63,090 bases of DNA from Acidobacteriota bacterium. Lineage in GTDB: Bacteria > Acidobacteriota > Blastocatellia > Pyrinomonadales > Pyrinomonadaceae. Of this stretch, positions 17,713 through 27,791 are shown piece after piece. The position numbers were made by a program, and so were the translations under genes. Each line of letters opens with the position of its first letter. Within the stretch, counting starts at the first letter, position 1. Location: positions 1-63,090 of the forward strand of contig JAIVJJ010000239.1 in the NCBI GenBank assembly GCA_020200095.1. Reading direction: 5' to 3'. Under the pieces are notes generated by a model that saw only the letters and a program-made list of their open reading frames with translations, was not told the DNA's origin and searched no databases.

Positions 17713-17861
17713 CTTACGGCAATTTATGAAATGTCAAGAAACTGAAATTTCAATTAATTTATTCAGACAGAATAGATAAAAAACACAATCAGGTTAGAGT
17801 ATAGGATGTATTGATGTTAATTACTCTGCCTTACAAATCTTAAAATTATAGGAAAATACAA

Positions 17862-19412
17862 ATGAAAATTAGAATTATGAAACAATTTAACGGTTTTCGC
17901 GCGCTTTTTAGCATCGTCGCCATAGTAATGGTATTTACCATAGTTAATATCAATTCCGCTTATGCTATAGATCCAAGCGCAAGCCCAACTCCAGAGGCAA
18001 GCCCAAGCCCGAATCCAACCCCGTATAAAAAAGAGAGAAAACACAGCGATACCGAACTTGAGAAACTACGGGGCAAAATAACGGAAGTTCTCACTACAGT
18101 TGAGGATGTCTCTAACACAATCACGCCGGGCAACACCAATGCTAAAAAACGCTTTACGGCAGCAAAATCAAAACTCGCGGCATTTTCTTTGGATGATTTG
18201 GACACGCTTAGTGAAAGTATTAACCTTGAGGAAGTGGATGATGAGTTAGTGGTCGCCAAGGAAAAGCTTGAAAAAATTAAGCCGGTTATGAAGGCTGCCT
18301 ATGCGCAGCTCGGCGTGGATTCGTGGAAAACATCCGGCGATAATGATTCAAGCGATGATCCTGCCGCTTTGAAATCAACGCTGCCCGGCATTGATGGACC
18401 CGATGCCGTCTGCCAGGCGCTAATCGGTGCGGGGCGTGCCAAATTAGATGTAGTTATTGCCGCGAACGCCGCGTATATAGCGACTAAAATATTAGATATC
18501 GCCTTCAACCGAGGTTGTAATCAAGTTGTTGTTGCGGGCGTTATCGTTCTCGGAGCAGGCGGCGTCGGCGGCGGCAACAGCAGTTTAGCGTGTATTGTCA
18601 CCGACGGACTTTTATTCGCCGCCGAGCAGGTGCGAGATAAAGTTAATGCTTGTGATGATAATTTTACTGAAAGGTCAGTTGACACAGCCGTAAAGCGGAT
18701 GGAAACTATTCATACGGATTTAGACAACAGCATTATCAACGACAACAACAACGCAACTAGTATCATCGCAAACGATAACAGTAACAAAACCAATATAATC
18801 AACGATGCCGCCACTAACAAAACGACTATTACCACGGCAGTAACCGATGCTAAAACTTTTATTGATGGCAACGCGACGACTAATAAAAACACGATTGTCG
18901 CCGATGCGTTAGCCAACAAAAATACGATTACAAGCGCGATAAATACCGGCACCACAACCGTTACGACAGCGGTAGGCGACGGAACGACGACAATCCTTAT
19001 CAATGACAATAAGAACAAGAACACGATTGTCGAAGATGCGAAAACTAACAAAGAATTTGTTGTAGATAATGCGAAAACCAACAAGGAATTTTTGCTGCGG
19101 ATGCAAATCGAGGCGGATTTATCATCAACAGACGGCGCGACTTTCGTTGCGATGTTTCTGACACCGGGTAATGTCTGCGCTCCTGTGCTGAACGATAAAG
19201 GTGTTGCTCAAAGCAGCCAGCAGTGTGGTTATCTCGACTTTGCCCGTGCCATCGTCGCTCAGACCATCGCCAATCTTGCCGGCTCGAATACAGCGCTGGC
19301 TAATTCGTTCCTTACTAAGGGCGATACTTATAAATCATCAGGGGATTACAGACAGGCTTATCAAAATTACCGCTTGGCATATAAGACAGCCGCCGGGATA
19401 AGCACTAAGTAA
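17862..19412 (+). CDS. Secreted protein with eleven 11-residue repeats
   Basis: The 516-residue product has a signal peptide ending near NSAYA and a Pro/Ser linker (residues 37-54). A helical region follows (60-150), then a glycine-rich hydrophobic segment (220-245) flanked by cysteines. Residues 292-412 are eleven uninterrupted 11-residue repeats, and the C-terminal domain (415-516) has paired cysteines and a TPR-like end (KGDTYKSSGDYRQAYQNY). Period-11 repeats with Ile/Val at positions 10 and 11 are the mark of right-handed (hendecad) coiled coils, as in long surface stalks. I do not recognise the family. A second start (ATG at 17880) is possible. It lies in an accessory patch beside an IS remnant, with a terminator downstream. 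Confidence 0.8.
   Translation: MKIRIMKQFNGFRALFSIVAIVMVFTIVNINSAYAIDPSASPTPEASPSPNPTPYKKERKHSDTELEKLRGKITEVLTTVEDVSNTITPGNTNAKKRFTAAKSKLAAFSLDDLDTLSESINLEEVDDELVVAKEKLEKIKPVMKAAYAQLGVDSWKTSGDNDSSDDPAALKSTLPGIDGPDAVCQALIGAGRAKLDVVIAANAAYIATKILDIAFNRGCNQVVVAGVIVLGAGGVGGGNSSLACIVTDGLLFAAEQVRDKVNACDDNFTERSVDTAVKRMETIHTDLDNSIINDNNNATSIIANDNSNKTNIINDAATNKTTITTAVTDAKTFIDGNATTNKNTIVADALANKNTITSAINTGTTTVTTAVGDGTTTILINDNKNKNTIVEDAKTNKEFVVDNAKTNKEFLLRMQIEADLSSTDGATFVAMFLTPGNVCAPVLNDKGVAQSSQQCGYLDFARAIVAQTIANLAGSNTALANSFLTKGDTYKSSGDYRQAYQNYRLAYKTAAGISTK
18735..19097 (+). repeat. Eleven tandem 33-bp (11-aa) coding repeats
   Basis: The units correspond to residues 292-412: INDNNNATSII, ANDNSNKTNII, NDAATNKTTIT and so on to DNAKTNKEFLL, with no insertions between units. 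Asn or Thr dominate positions 5-8, Lys is frequent at 7 and Ile/Val/Leu/Thr occupy 10-11. The DNA of the copies has diverged, so the period is kept at the protein level. The last two units are nearly identical. Confidence 0.9.
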
Positions 19413-19574
19413 TTTACAGAACACACTCGTTTGCGGCTCAAGGCGATTAGTACAAAAATGCAGTTAATTACAAACGCGCTTTTACGTCGTATCGCTAAGC
19501 AGACAAAGCGGCTATCAGTTCGTCAACACTGGCAAGTAATTATTGCAGTTAATTAAATACTTCGGCGGAAAGAT

Positions 19575-19608
19575 AAAAAGCCGTGAGCGTCAAAACTTGC
19601 GGCTTTTT
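19575..19608. terminator. Bidirectional hairpin terminator
   Basis: AAAAAGCCG (19575-19583) pairs with CGGCTTTTT (19600-19608) around a 16-base loop, giving T-runs on both strands. It lies between the convergent hendecad-repeat gene and the response-regulator gene and can serve both. Confidence 0.75.
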
Positions 19609-19671
19609 GATTGGGATTGATTGGCAATTCGGCGCGAATGATTGGCGTCGGAAATCAATTGTTGCTTTGAC

Positions 19672-20325
19672 TCAAAGCAATTCGGATTTGTGGGCAAGAG
19701 CGAATTTTATAAGTACGTGACTGCCTTTCAGGTCGAGTTTCTGGCAGATGTTGGCACGGTGCGTTTCGACCGTGCGGTAACTGATGAAAAGTTCTTCGGC
19801 AATCTCTTTGCTGGTTTTGTATTCAGCGATGAGTTTGAGAACGCGGCGTTCGGTCGGCGTGAGGTCTTTGATGCCGTTTTTTTCCTTGGTTAAAGCGGCG
19901 GCGCGGCTGCTGCGTTTAATGAGATAAGACGTTAGAACGGAACTCGCGTAATGTTGTCCTCTGGCAACTGATTTAATGCAGCTGACAATATCCGTCAAGG
20001 CGCTGTCTTTTAAAACGTAGCCTTTGACGCCTAAATTAACCGCTTCGTTGACCATATCTTCGTCGCGTTGAATTGTCAGAAAAACCATTTCAACATTCAA
20101 CTTCTTTTCTCGCACGGCGCGGGCGACCGCGAAGCCGTCCATCAGCGGCATATCAATATCCAGCACGGCAACTTGCGGCTGGTATTTTGCGATTGCTTCG
20201 AGCGCGGCGCGTCCGTCGCTCGCTTCCGTCAAGACTTTTAACGCGGCATCGGCTTCGATAGCCTGCCTTAAACCTTGACGAACAATCGGATGGTCGTCGG
20301 CGATGATTAAAGTTATTTCACTCAT
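19672..20325 (-). CDS. NarL/LuxR-type response regulator
   Basis: The 217-residue protein has a receiver domain with the acidic pair DD (residues 10-11), phospho-acceptor Asp56 in AVLDIDMP, Thr in FLTIQ and Lys in YVLKDSA. A C-terminal LuxR helix-turn-helix follows (LTPTERRVLKLIAEYKTSKEIAEEL). It is the output of the histidine kinase directly upstream; the kinase stop and this start overlap as TAATG. The target genes are unknown. The family binds ACGT-type or TAC-type repeated sites, and one such cluster lies at 17499-17528, but linking them is speculation. Confidence 0.94.
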   Translation of the reverse strand: MSEITLIIADDHPIVRQGLRQAIEADAALKVLTEASDGRAALEAIAKYQPQVAVLDIDMPLMDGFAVARAVREKKLNVEMVFLTIQRDEDMVNEAVNLGVKGYVLKDSALTDIVSCIKSVARGQHYASSVLTSYLIKRSSRAAALTKEKNGIKDLTPTERRVLKLIAEYKTSKEIAEELFISYRTVETHRANICQKLDLKGSHVLIKFALAHKSELL

Positions 20326-23312
20326 TAATTAATCGGTAATTTGATGCTGATAATTGTTCCTTTTCCGGCTGTTGAATAAACGTGGAATTCGCCACCGAGC
20401 ATCCGCGCGCGTTCGGCAATGCCGAGCAGACCGAAACCGCCGCCATTGGCGCGAGTTTTTTCCGTGTCGAAGCCTTTGCCGTTGTCTTCAATTGTAATTT
20501 CAACCGTTCGCTCGCGTCTTTCAACACGGATTTTCGCAAGGCTTGCATCCGCGTGTTTAATAATGTTGTTGACGCTTTCCTGTACAATGCGATAAACGTT
20601 GATTTCCGAATCTTCGGGAAACGCGCCGTCAATCGAATCGATTTCAAAGCTGAATTCGGTTGCGTCGGACGACGCGCGGCGCAACATTGATTCAATCGCT
20701 TTGGTCAAACCCAAATGGTCAAGCTGATACGGGCGAAGATTGTATGTGATTTCCTTGACTTCGTTTAACGCTTCGGTCGCCGCGCCCGCGATTTCGTCCA
20801 ACTGCTCGAAGGCGCGTTCGTAATTTTCCCGCGCGGTCAAACTCAAAACGGCGCGGTTTTTGATTATCACAAGGCTTTGCCCCAAACCGTCGTGCAGCTC
20901 GGCGGCGATGCGTTTTCGGTCCTGTTCCTGCGACTCAATCAAGCGGCGCGAAAACGCTTCCTGAACGTGATGCGCCCGTTTGAGAACGGCGACGCGGCGG
21001 TTGTAAATCAAAAAGCCAAGACCGATAAGCGAGCAAACAATCAATGCCGCGAACCACCAGGTTCTCCAAAAAGGCGGCTGCACAATGACGCGAATCATCG
21101 CGCCGCTTTCGTTCCAAACGCCGTCGCTGTTCGCCGCGATAACCCGAAAATTATACTCGCCCGGCGGAACGTAAGAATAATAAGCCGCGCGGCGGTTTCC
21201 GGCTTCAATCCAATCGTCGTTCAAGCCTTCGAGCTTATACCGAAACCGGACTTGTTCCGGCTTAATAAAGCTCAAACCGGTGTAATTTATCTCCAAATCG
21301 TTTTTGCCCGGCGCGATTTCGAGTTCGTCGCTGAAAGCCACGCTTTCACGGTCAATCATCGCCGATTCGATGACGACCGGCGGCGGCAGCGGATTGATCG
21401 AAACCGCTGCCGGGTCAATGACGGCAGCGCCGTCCTGTGTCGGAAACCAGAGCCGCCCGTCGCGGGTTTTGACGCCTGCCGGTTGTGTTCCGCCGTTACA
21501 TTCCGTATTTAGCAATCCATCCTGTTTGCCGTAAGCAACTGACGTAACAACGTTAATTTTTCCCGCTGCGAAATCTTCGAGCTGACTTTTAGCGACGCGG
21601 TAAATGCCGCGATTTGAACTCATCCATAAATTGCCGCGCTCGTCTTCAAGAATCTGAAAAACACCGTCGTTGAAAAGCCCCTCCGCAGTCGTGTAATTAA
21701 TGAATTTTCCATCTTGAAAACGATTCAATCCTCTGTCGTAAGTCCCAATCCAAAACGTGCCGCTCGCATCTTCATAAATACTGCGGACGCGGTTGCCGGA
21801 CAAACCGTTCTGCTCGGTGTAATTGACAAAAGATTCGCCGTCAAAGCGCGACAACCCGCCGTAAGTTCCAATCCACAAATCACCATTCCCGTCTTCGTAG
21901 ATAATTTTGACATTGTGGCCCGCCAACCCGTCGCGCGTCGTAAAAAGTTTTGCCGCGCCGTCGCCGTCAAGACGAATCAAACCTTTATTGGTTCCAAACC
22001 AAAGACTTCCGGCTCTGTCCGGGTGAATGTCGTAGATTTCGAAATTTATGCCTAAAAGTTTTGTTATCGATTCCTCGAAGTCAGTAAATTTTTCGTCTTT
22101 GAAGCGAAGCAAGCCGTCAATCCCCCCGATCCACAACGCGCCTTCGCGGTCTTCGGCAAGCGCGAACATCGCTTTCGCTTCGGCGTAGTTGGTAAATTTA
22201 CCGTCTTTATAGCGGCTCACATTATTTGCGGCAATCCAAATCTCACCCGCGCTCATTTCCAGAATCGCGGAAACATTACCGTTGCCAAGCCCCTGACTTG
22301 TCGTTAAAACTGTAATAATTTCTCGATTTAACTGTTTCAGACCACGCGCGAAAGTGCCGCACCAAATTGTTCCTTCACGGTCCTGATAAATTGAAATAAT
22401 GCCGTTACTGGCAATCGCATCGCTCGTTGAACTTTCCTGCGGTTTTATCAATTCGACGAATCGTTCGTTTTGCAGAACGTACAAAGCGCCGCTCGCCGTG
22501 CCGAACCACATCTGACCTTGACGATCCTGGAAAGCCGACGTGAAGTTTTGCTGCAACGGAAAATACTGCACAGGCGATTGAAAGTCTCCGCCTTTCAACT
22601 TATACAAACCGCCGTCGCGCCTCCCGATCCAGAGGTCGCCGGCGCGGTCTTCAAAAATCACGCTCGTGTATTCGCTGTTCAGTGCGTCGCCGGTCGGATG
22701 AGTTTCTAAAATACCGTTTTTAAGGCGGTAATATGCCGTATTGTCCCAAAACCACAACCCGTCTGGAGATTTTCCGAAATATGTTCGATCCGGGTATGGT
22801 TGTTTGAAAAGAATTTCAAAAAAATCATTTTTCAGCCGCCCAACGGTATTATGAGTCCCCACCAGCAGTTCCCCGTTTTCGTCTCCGGCGATAGTCTTGA
22901 CAAGGTTATGGGGCAAACCTTCGTCCGCGCTAAAGCTATTAAACTCACCGTTTTGATAACGGGTCAAGCCGCCGTCTTCGGTGCCGAGCCACAACGCGCC
23001 GTCCGCGCTTTCATACATATTCGCAAAACGATTGCTTCTGATGCCGGGAGAATTTGTCGTGTTGAAAACGGTGAATTTCGCGCCATCGTAACGCACCGCG
23101 CCGTCGAGCGTCGTAAACCAGAGATAGCCGTCGCGTGTTTGCAAAATAGCCTTGACGCTGTTTTGCGGCAGCCCACTGTCCGTATCCCGCGAATCGAAAT
23201 GATATTTGTCGGCATACACGTCCGGGACACAAAAAATTCCGATTAACAGACCGCCAAACCAAATTTGAAGCGAGAAGTTTAAGAGGTGATTTATCTTTGT
23301 CAAGGCTTTCAT
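20325..23312 (-). CDS. Two-component regulator propeller histidine kinase
   Basis: The 995-residue sensor has a signal or anchor segment (about 1-34) and a large periplasmic part of repeated propeller blades with the pattern DGYLWFTTLDGAVRYDG, GALWLGTEDGGLTRY, GNLWMSSNRGIYRV. A Y_Y_Y-type beta-sandwich follows (RFRYKLEGLNDDWIEAG), then one membrane helix (about 757-777). The cytoplasmic kinase is of HisKA_3 type, with His807 in AAELHDGLGQ, an N-box near NNIIKHAD and G-box DNGKGFD near 945. This architecture is known from polysaccharide-sensing regulators, although here the kinase is NarX/DesK-like and pairs with the NarL-type regulator encoded next. The gene is intact. Confidence 0.93.
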   Translation of the reverse strand: MKALTKINHLLNFSLQIWFGGLLIGIFCVPDVYADKYHFDSRDTDSGLPQNSVKAILQTRDGYLWFTTLDGAVRYDGAKFTVFNTTNSPGIRSNRFANMYESADGALWLGTEDGGLTRYQNGEFNSFSADEGLPHNLVKTIAGDENGELLVGTHNTVGRLKNDFFEILFKQPYPDRTYFGKSPDGLWFWDNTAYYRLKNGILETHPTGDALNSEYTSVIFEDRAGDLWIGRRDGGLYKLKGGDFQSPVQYFPLQQNFTSAFQDRQGQMWFGTASGALYVLQNERFVELIKPQESSTSDAIASNGIISIYQDREGTIWCGTFARGLKQLNREIITVLTTSQGLGNGNVSAILEMSAGEIWIAANNVSRYKDGKFTNYAEAKAMFALAEDREGALWIGGIDGLLRFKDEKFTDFEESITKLLGINFEIYDIHPDRAGSLWFGTNKGLIRLDGDGAAKLFTTRDGLAGHNVKIIYEDGNGDLWIGTYGGLSRFDGESFVNYTEQNGLSGNRVRSIYEDASGTFWIGTYDRGLNRFQDGKFINYTTAEGLFNDGVFQILEDERGNLWMSSNRGIYRVAKSQLEDFAAGKINVVTSVAYGKQDGLLNTECNGGTQPAGVKTRDGRLWFPTQDGAAVIDPAAVSINPLPPPVVIESAMIDRESVAFSDELEIAPGKNDLEINYTGLSFIKPEQVRFRYKLEGLNDDWIEAGNRRAAYYSYVPPGEYNFRVIAANSDGVWNESGAMIRVIVQPPFWRTWWFAALIVCSLIGLGFLIYNRRVAVLKRAHHVQEAFSRRLIESQEQDRKRIAAELHDGLGQSLVIIKNRAVLSLTARENYERAFEQLDEIAGAATEALNEVKEITYNLRPYQLDHLGLTKAIESMLRRASSDATEFSFEIDSIDGAFPEDSEINVYRIVQESVNNIIKHADASLAKIRVERRERTVEITIEDNGKGFDTEKTRANGGGFGLLGIAERARMLGGEFHVYSTAGKGTIISIKLPIN

Positions 23313-23476
23313 ACTTTAGGCAAGACGAAACAGTTTGACAAGATTCACATTGATTACCAGATTTTATAACTTGTCGTTAGCGTATTATAATCAGGAAAAG
23401 CTGAAATTGTAAATTTTATACTTTTAGTTTTAATTTTAATCAAGTGCTTTTATTCTAAGTGTGGAGAGGAAATTAT

Positions 23477-24629
23477 ATGCCGGTAGAATCAGTAAAGGAA
23501 CAACCGACCGACCAGATAAAAACGCGAATTGAAACCGATTCGATGGGCGAAATCGCGGTTGTGGCGGACAAGTATTGGGGCGCGCAGACCGAAAGAAGCC
23601 TGCATCATTTCAACATTGGTTTCGACATGATGCCGCGCGAGATGATTCGTGCTCTCGGCATTTTGAAAAAGGCGGCGGCGATTGTAAATTTCGACTTGGA
23701 GAAACTCGAGGAAGACAAGAAAAACTTAATCGTTCAAGCCGCCGATGAAGTTGTCGCGGGCAAACTTGACGCGCATTTTCCTTTGCGAGTCTGGCAGACT
23801 GGAAGCGGAACGCAAACAAACATGAACGCCAATGAAGTTATCTCAAATCGCGCTATCGAAATCGCGGGCGGCGAGATGGGCAGCAAAAAGCCGATTCACC
23901 CGAATGATGACGTGAACAAATCGCAGTCTTCCAACGACACTTTTCCGACGGCGATGTATATTGCTGCCGCGGAAACGGTGAACGCGCTCATACCGGAAGC
24001 GCAAAGGCTTCACGACGCGATTGACGCAAAAGCGAAAGAATTTGCCGACGTTGTAAAAATCGGCAGAACGCATTTACAGGATGCGACGCCTTTGACTGTC
24101 GGACAGGAATTTGGCGGCTGGGCAAGTTTGATTGAAAGAGACGTTGAGCGTTTGCGAATGGTTTTGGAAGGACTTTACGATTTAGCGATTGGCGGAACGG
24201 CGGTCGGAACGGGTTTATCCGACACAATCAGAAGCGATGACGATGGTCGCCGCGCAGGTTTTGGGTAACGACGCGTCAATTGGTTTTGCTGGTTCGCAAG
24301 GGAATTTTGAACTTAATGTTTTCAAGCCGGTGATGATTCACAACTTTCTGCACTCGGTTCGTTTATTAAAAGACGCTTGTCACGGATTTGTTGATTTCTG
24401 CGTCAACGGCATCGAATTAAATCGGCAACAAATTGATAAATATCTAAATGATTCCTTAATGCTCGTTACGGCTCTAAATCAACACATCGGTTACGACAAC
24501 GCCGCAAAAATCGCTAAACACGCGCATAAAAAAGGAATTAATCTGCGCGAGTCGGCAATTGAATTGGGAATTTTGGACGGCGAGAAATTTGATGAATTAG
24601 TTAAGCCGGAGGAAATGACGCATCCGTAA
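23477..24629 (+). pseudogene. fumC: Class II fumarate hydratase, internal deletion
   Basis: FumC interconverts fumarate and malate in the TCA cycle. The start ATG at 23477 has a GAGAGGA ribosome site. The first 249 residues are normal ([68 protein letters not shown]). At about 24224 the sequence jumps, out of frame, to [19 protein letters not shown] and continues to a normal C-terminus at 24629. The missing block of about 80 residues contains the superfamily signature GSSxMPxKxN and its catalytic serine loop. As given the gene cannot make active enzyme. Confidence 0.88.
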
Positions 24630-24690
24630 AATAGCAGGCAGCGACAATATTCTGGTCTTCGCGTGTTTGCGCTACCGACTTAAATTAATT

Positions 24691-25260
24691 TTATTTTTCT
24701 TCAAACCTATACTTAAAATCAGTTGAGTTTTGCCGCAGCAAAACCCAATTTTCAAAAACTTCCGGGTTTTGCAGCCAAATGGTGAACCATTCGGCAATTT
24801 CCTGTTTTTCGGCTCGTTTTTCAGGCGCAACCTTTTCATTCCTGGCAATCATTCGCGCCCGATTCTTACCTTTAATCGCCGTTTCGCGCATGAGGCGAAG
24901 TCCTTCGCGGTCGTTTTCGGCAATAAATTTTCTGCGTAAATTTTCAAGTTGTCGAATTGAAACGAGAGCTTGCTTAAAGTCGGAAAATTTCAGAATGTTG
25001 CGAAACATCGGAGCATAAGGCGATTCTAAACGACGTTCAACATCCAGCTCCATAATTTCCGCGTGGCGAAGCTCAGCACCTTCGTCGGCTAAAAGACGCG
25101 CTAGTATCATTGGACTTTCGACCGCACTACTGCCAAAATTTTCACGCACTGCCTTTTCAATCGCAATAATTTCCTTCGCGCCGACCGATTCGCAGTCGAG
25201 CTTTTCCCATACTTCAATGATTAAATCAACTTTCGTGCGCGAGTTATACATAAGCAGCAA
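24691..25260 (-). CDS. Uncharacterised helical protein
   Basis: The 189-residue protein is charged and predicted to be nearly all helix (VDLIIEVWEKLDCESVGAKEI, LRHAEIMELDVERRLESP, ENLRRKFIAENDREGLRLMRE). There is no signal peptide or membrane segment. I do not recognise the family. The first codons MLLM permit two starts, of which the second (three residues later) may be the real one. It follows rfaE2 on the same strand after a short repeat, so it could share the transcript. Confidence 0.65.
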   Translation of the reverse strand: MLLMYNSRTKVDLIIEVWEKLDCESVGAKEIIAIEKAVRENFGSSAVESPMILARLLADEGAELRHAEIMELDVERRLESPYAPMFRNILKFSDFKQALVSIRQLENLRRKFIAENDREGLRLMRETAIKGKNRARMIARNEKVAPEKRAEKQEIAEWFTIWLQNPEVFENWVLLRQNSTDFKYRFEEK

Positions 25261-25317
25261 GCAGTAAGCAGTTTAGAAGAAAACTCAAAAAGTTTCTGCT
25301 CACTGTTCACTGCTCAC
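25254..25317. repeat. GCAGTAA/TTCACTGCTCA repeat overlapping rfaE2 3' end
   Basis: Tandem GCAGCAA, GCAGTAA, GCAG at 25254-25271 face CTGCTCACTGTTCACTGCTC at 25296-25315, forming an imperfect inverted repeat. On the minus strand the right arm supplies the last codons (VSSEQ) and the stop of rfaE2. Confidence 0.55.
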
Positions 25318-25791
25318 AATTTTAATCAAATCCGTTGATGAATGATTTTTCCGGTCGCCGACGATGGCAACTTGCCCGCCGCACTCGATAACAATTTCAC
25401 GTTCCGGCACATTTTCAATCGTGTAATCCGTGCCTTTGGCGTGAAAGTTCGGGCGAATCGCGCGAATTAATTCTTCAACCGTTGGTTCGTGAAAAATTGT
25501 TACGTAATCTACAAACTTTAAAGCGGAAACGATTTCAGCACGTTCCTGTTCAGGCATAAACGGGCGATTTTCGCCTTTTAATTTTCGAACTTGTTCGTCG
25601 GAATTAATTCCTACAATCAGACAATCACCCAGTTCGCGCGCGCCTGCCAAATATCGAATGTGTCCGACGTGAAAAAGGTCGAAACAGCCGTTTGCCAGAA
25701 CGATTCTTTTATTTTTTTGGCGTTCGATTGCCGCTCGCGCCAGAAGACGATTTCTTTCTAAAATCGGCGCGAAAAAGTTTGCTGAGTTCAT
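25300..25791 (-). CDS. rfaE2: D-glycero-beta-D-manno-heptose 1-phosphate adenylyltransferase
   Basis: This enzyme makes ADP-heptose for lipopolysaccharide inner core. The 163-residue nucleotidyltransferase has the cytidylyltransferase-like motif [16 protein letters not shown] near 33-48, [18 protein letters not shown] and the C-terminal STDLIKIV. It overlaps rfaE1 by four bases (ATGA at 25788-25791), so kinase and adenylyltransferase are translationally coupled. In E. coli the two are fused as HldE. The last five residues and the stop come from an intergenic repeat. Confidence 0.94.
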   Translation of the reverse strand: MNSANFFAPILERNRLLARAAIERQKNKRIVLANGCFDLFHVGHIRYLAGARELGDCLIVGINSDEQVRKLKGENRPFMPEQERAEIVSALKFVDYVTIFHEPTVEELIRAIRPNFHAKGTDYTIENVPEREIVIECGGQVAIVGDRKNHSSTDLIKIVSSEQ

Positions 25792-26612
25792 TGCGTTCGT
25801 TGAATTGTTTGCGTTTTATGTTCTACTTTCGCATATTTTGATAAAGATTCAATTAGTTCTTCTGAGCTGACCGAAGCTGTTCCTTTTTTCATTACGACGA
25901 TTCCGCCCGCGTGATTTGCCAGATTCGCCGCATCGGAAAAATTCAAACCTGATGCCAGACCTAAAGCGTAAGCGGCGATAACCGTATCGCCCGCGCCCGT
26001 TACGTCAATCGGTTCTTTCGCGCCGATTGCCTCAAACTGCACAGGCGATTTGTCTTTTTCAATAAGCAGCATTCCTTTGTTTCCACGCGTAACGAGCAAA
26101 GACTGAAAGCCAAGTTTTTGGCAAAGATTAACACAATCTTTCTGGGTAAAATCCTTACCCAAAATTTGCTCTACTTCTTCCTGATTCGGCGTAGCTGTCG
26201 TTGCCTTCGGAAAATTTTCGTAATCAATACGAATAACTTGCTGGCGCGGAGCGTAATGCTGACCTGCCAAAACGCGCACCTTTGTTGTTGTTTGATATTT
26301 TTCGCTTACTACGACGTAATCGCAATTAACCTTTGATTGGCAAAGTTTTTCCAAAAGCGCTTCTCCGTTTCTATCCTTTCCGACAATGCCGATTAAGGTT
26401 GCTTTTCCGCCGAGCGACGCGACATTAACCGCCGCATTTGCTGCGGCGCCCGCCAAAGTTTTGGTTTCGTCGTGACGCAAAATAAAGACTGGAGCTTCAC
26501 GCGAAACGCGGGCAATCGTGCCGTATAAAAACTGGTCGGCAACTAAATCGCCGATGATGACGATTTTCTTTTCGGTAAATTTTTCACGGATAATGTCGGA
26601 AAGATTGATCAT
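25788..26612 (-). CDS. rfaE1: Heptose-7-phosphate kinase with internal in-frame deletion
   Basis: RfaE1 is a PfkB/ribokinase-family enzyme that phosphorylates heptose-7-phosphate at C1. The N-terminal half ([45 protein letters not shown]) and the C-terminal anion-hole motif [15 protein letters not shown] with its catalytic Asp are present. However, the sequence passes directly from [10 protein letters not shown] to [14 protein letters not shown]. In relatives about 55 residues lie between these two points, including the conserved SDYxKG loop and the VDPK strand. The product is 274 residues instead of about 330, and the reading frame is kept. Activity is doubtful if the deletion is real. Confidence 0.85.
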   Translation of the reverse strand: MINLSDIIREKFTEKKIVIIGDLVADQFLYGTIARVSREAPVFILRHDETKTLAGAAANAAVNVASLGGKATLIGIVGKDRNGEALLEKLCQSKVNCDYVVVSEKYQTTTKVRVLAGQHYAPRQQVIRIDYENFPKATTATPNQEEVEQILGKDFTQKDCVNLCQKLGFQSLLVTRGNKGMLLIEKDKSPVQFEAIGAKEPIDVTGAGDTVIAAYALGLASGLNFSDAANLANHAGGIVVMKKGTASVSSEELIESLSKYAKVEHKTQTIQRTQ

Positions 26613-26742
26613 TTTCTCCGAAACTTTAAGAGTTTTTTCACGACAGTTTACGCGGATTGCACAACTTATTGAAAATAAAATTTAATTTGTGTTATCTGTT
26701 GTTTCACCTGAAATAATGAAAACTACTACAAATCAAGAAATA

Positions 26743-26781
26743 AACAAAAAGGTTGAAAACCCTAAACAAGCCTTCAACCTT
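26743..26781 (-). terminator. Rho-independent terminator of FG-GAP gene
   Basis: On the minus strand AAGGTTGAA and TTCAACCTT form a 9-bp stem around a 15-base loop, followed by TTTTTGTTT. It begins about 26 bases after the FG-GAP gene. Confidence 0.75.
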
Positions 26782-26806
26782 CTATTATTTGACGATTCTG
26801 AAAAAA

Positions 26807-27579
26807 TTAATGTGTGTCGTGGCTGGCAATCGGAAAATCGCCCGACGCTCCCCACTGAGCGCTGGTCAAACCGCCGTCCGTGCTGCGTAAAATGTAAAAA
26901 ACTCCGGTTGCATCACGCCAGACGGCAATATCGGTTTTACCGTCGCCGTCATAATCGTTTTGGGCAGTTATATCGCCGGCTACAAGAGCTCCGCCCGTAG
27001 ATCCAAACGCAGCTGACCTTAATCCTCCATTTGAACTCTGGCGAATAAACCAGGTGAGAGCTGAATTTTCAGTTGCGCCTTCCCGAACTACCGCAATATC
27101 GGTTTTGCCGTCGCCGTCATAATCACCCGGAACAACCAAATCACTACTAAAGCCCCAGGGAATTGCCAGCAAAGTATTATTGCTGGTTTGAAGAATATAG
27201 AAAATACCTTGCGCGGTAGGACTAGCGCCGGGACAAATTGAACGCCTACAACAACGTTATTAGAGCTATTTATACGATACCAAATTCCATTCGTCTCACG
27301 CCAAACGCTGATGTCGCCTTTACCATCGCCGTCATAATCACCTGGAGTTTGGTAATCGGTAGTCGTAGAGCCAAACGGTTGAGAAAGGAAACCGCCGCCG
27401 CTTTTATTGATATACCAAACGTTATTGCTTGGGCGAAAAACTGAATAATCGGCTTTGTTATCGCCGTCAAAATCCAGAGCTTTACGCAAGCTAAGTTGAG
27501 CCGAAGCCGAAATTGCTAAAAACACTACACAGGCAAACATTACACCAATTTTGCCGCTTTTGGTAAAGATATTTTTCAT
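26807..27579 (-). pseudogene. Secreted FG-GAP/VCBS repeat protein, internal deletion
   Basis: The gene encodes a signal peptide ending ISASAQ followed by repeats of the calcium-binding type DYDGDGKTDIAVWR. After VVVGVQF (about 27235) the frame is lost. In the next frame PGASPTAQGIFYILQTSNN resumes and leads into PGDYDGDGKTDIAVV and two further repeats to the stop at 26807. Part of one repeat, about 25 residues with its DYDGDGK core, is missing. The repeats are close relatives of those in the subtilase encoded just upstream. An assembler could collapse such repeats, so an artefact is plausible. Confidence 0.82.
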
Positions 27580-27791
27580 TTTTTTTCCTTCTTTAATTCT
27601 TAAAGGCTATTTAGACGGAGTTTACGCTAATCAATTAATAATATCAAATATACTACCTATTGATTGTTAAATGCAATGATTTTCATTGTTTGTCAAAGCA
27701 CGAAAATAATTGTATTACGCTAAATTTTAGTCTTACCAATTTAGACGCCATTTTTTTACGAAAAGTTTGAAACAAATAAAAATCTTAAAAA

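Noticed and set aside
18735-19097. Collagen-like or RTX repeat
   Set aside because: No Gly-X-Y or GGxGxD pattern; the strict period is eleven with hydrophobic positions, which fits a hendecad coiled coil better.
20877-21512. A 211-residue plus-strand frame inside the histidine kinase gene
   Set aside because: The opposite strand encodes a clear propeller sensor with kinase motifs; the frame is a compositional shadow.
23335-23391. TTGACA and TATAAT words upstream of fumC as a promoter
   Set aside because: The two boxes are 45 bases apart and neither has a partner at the right distance.
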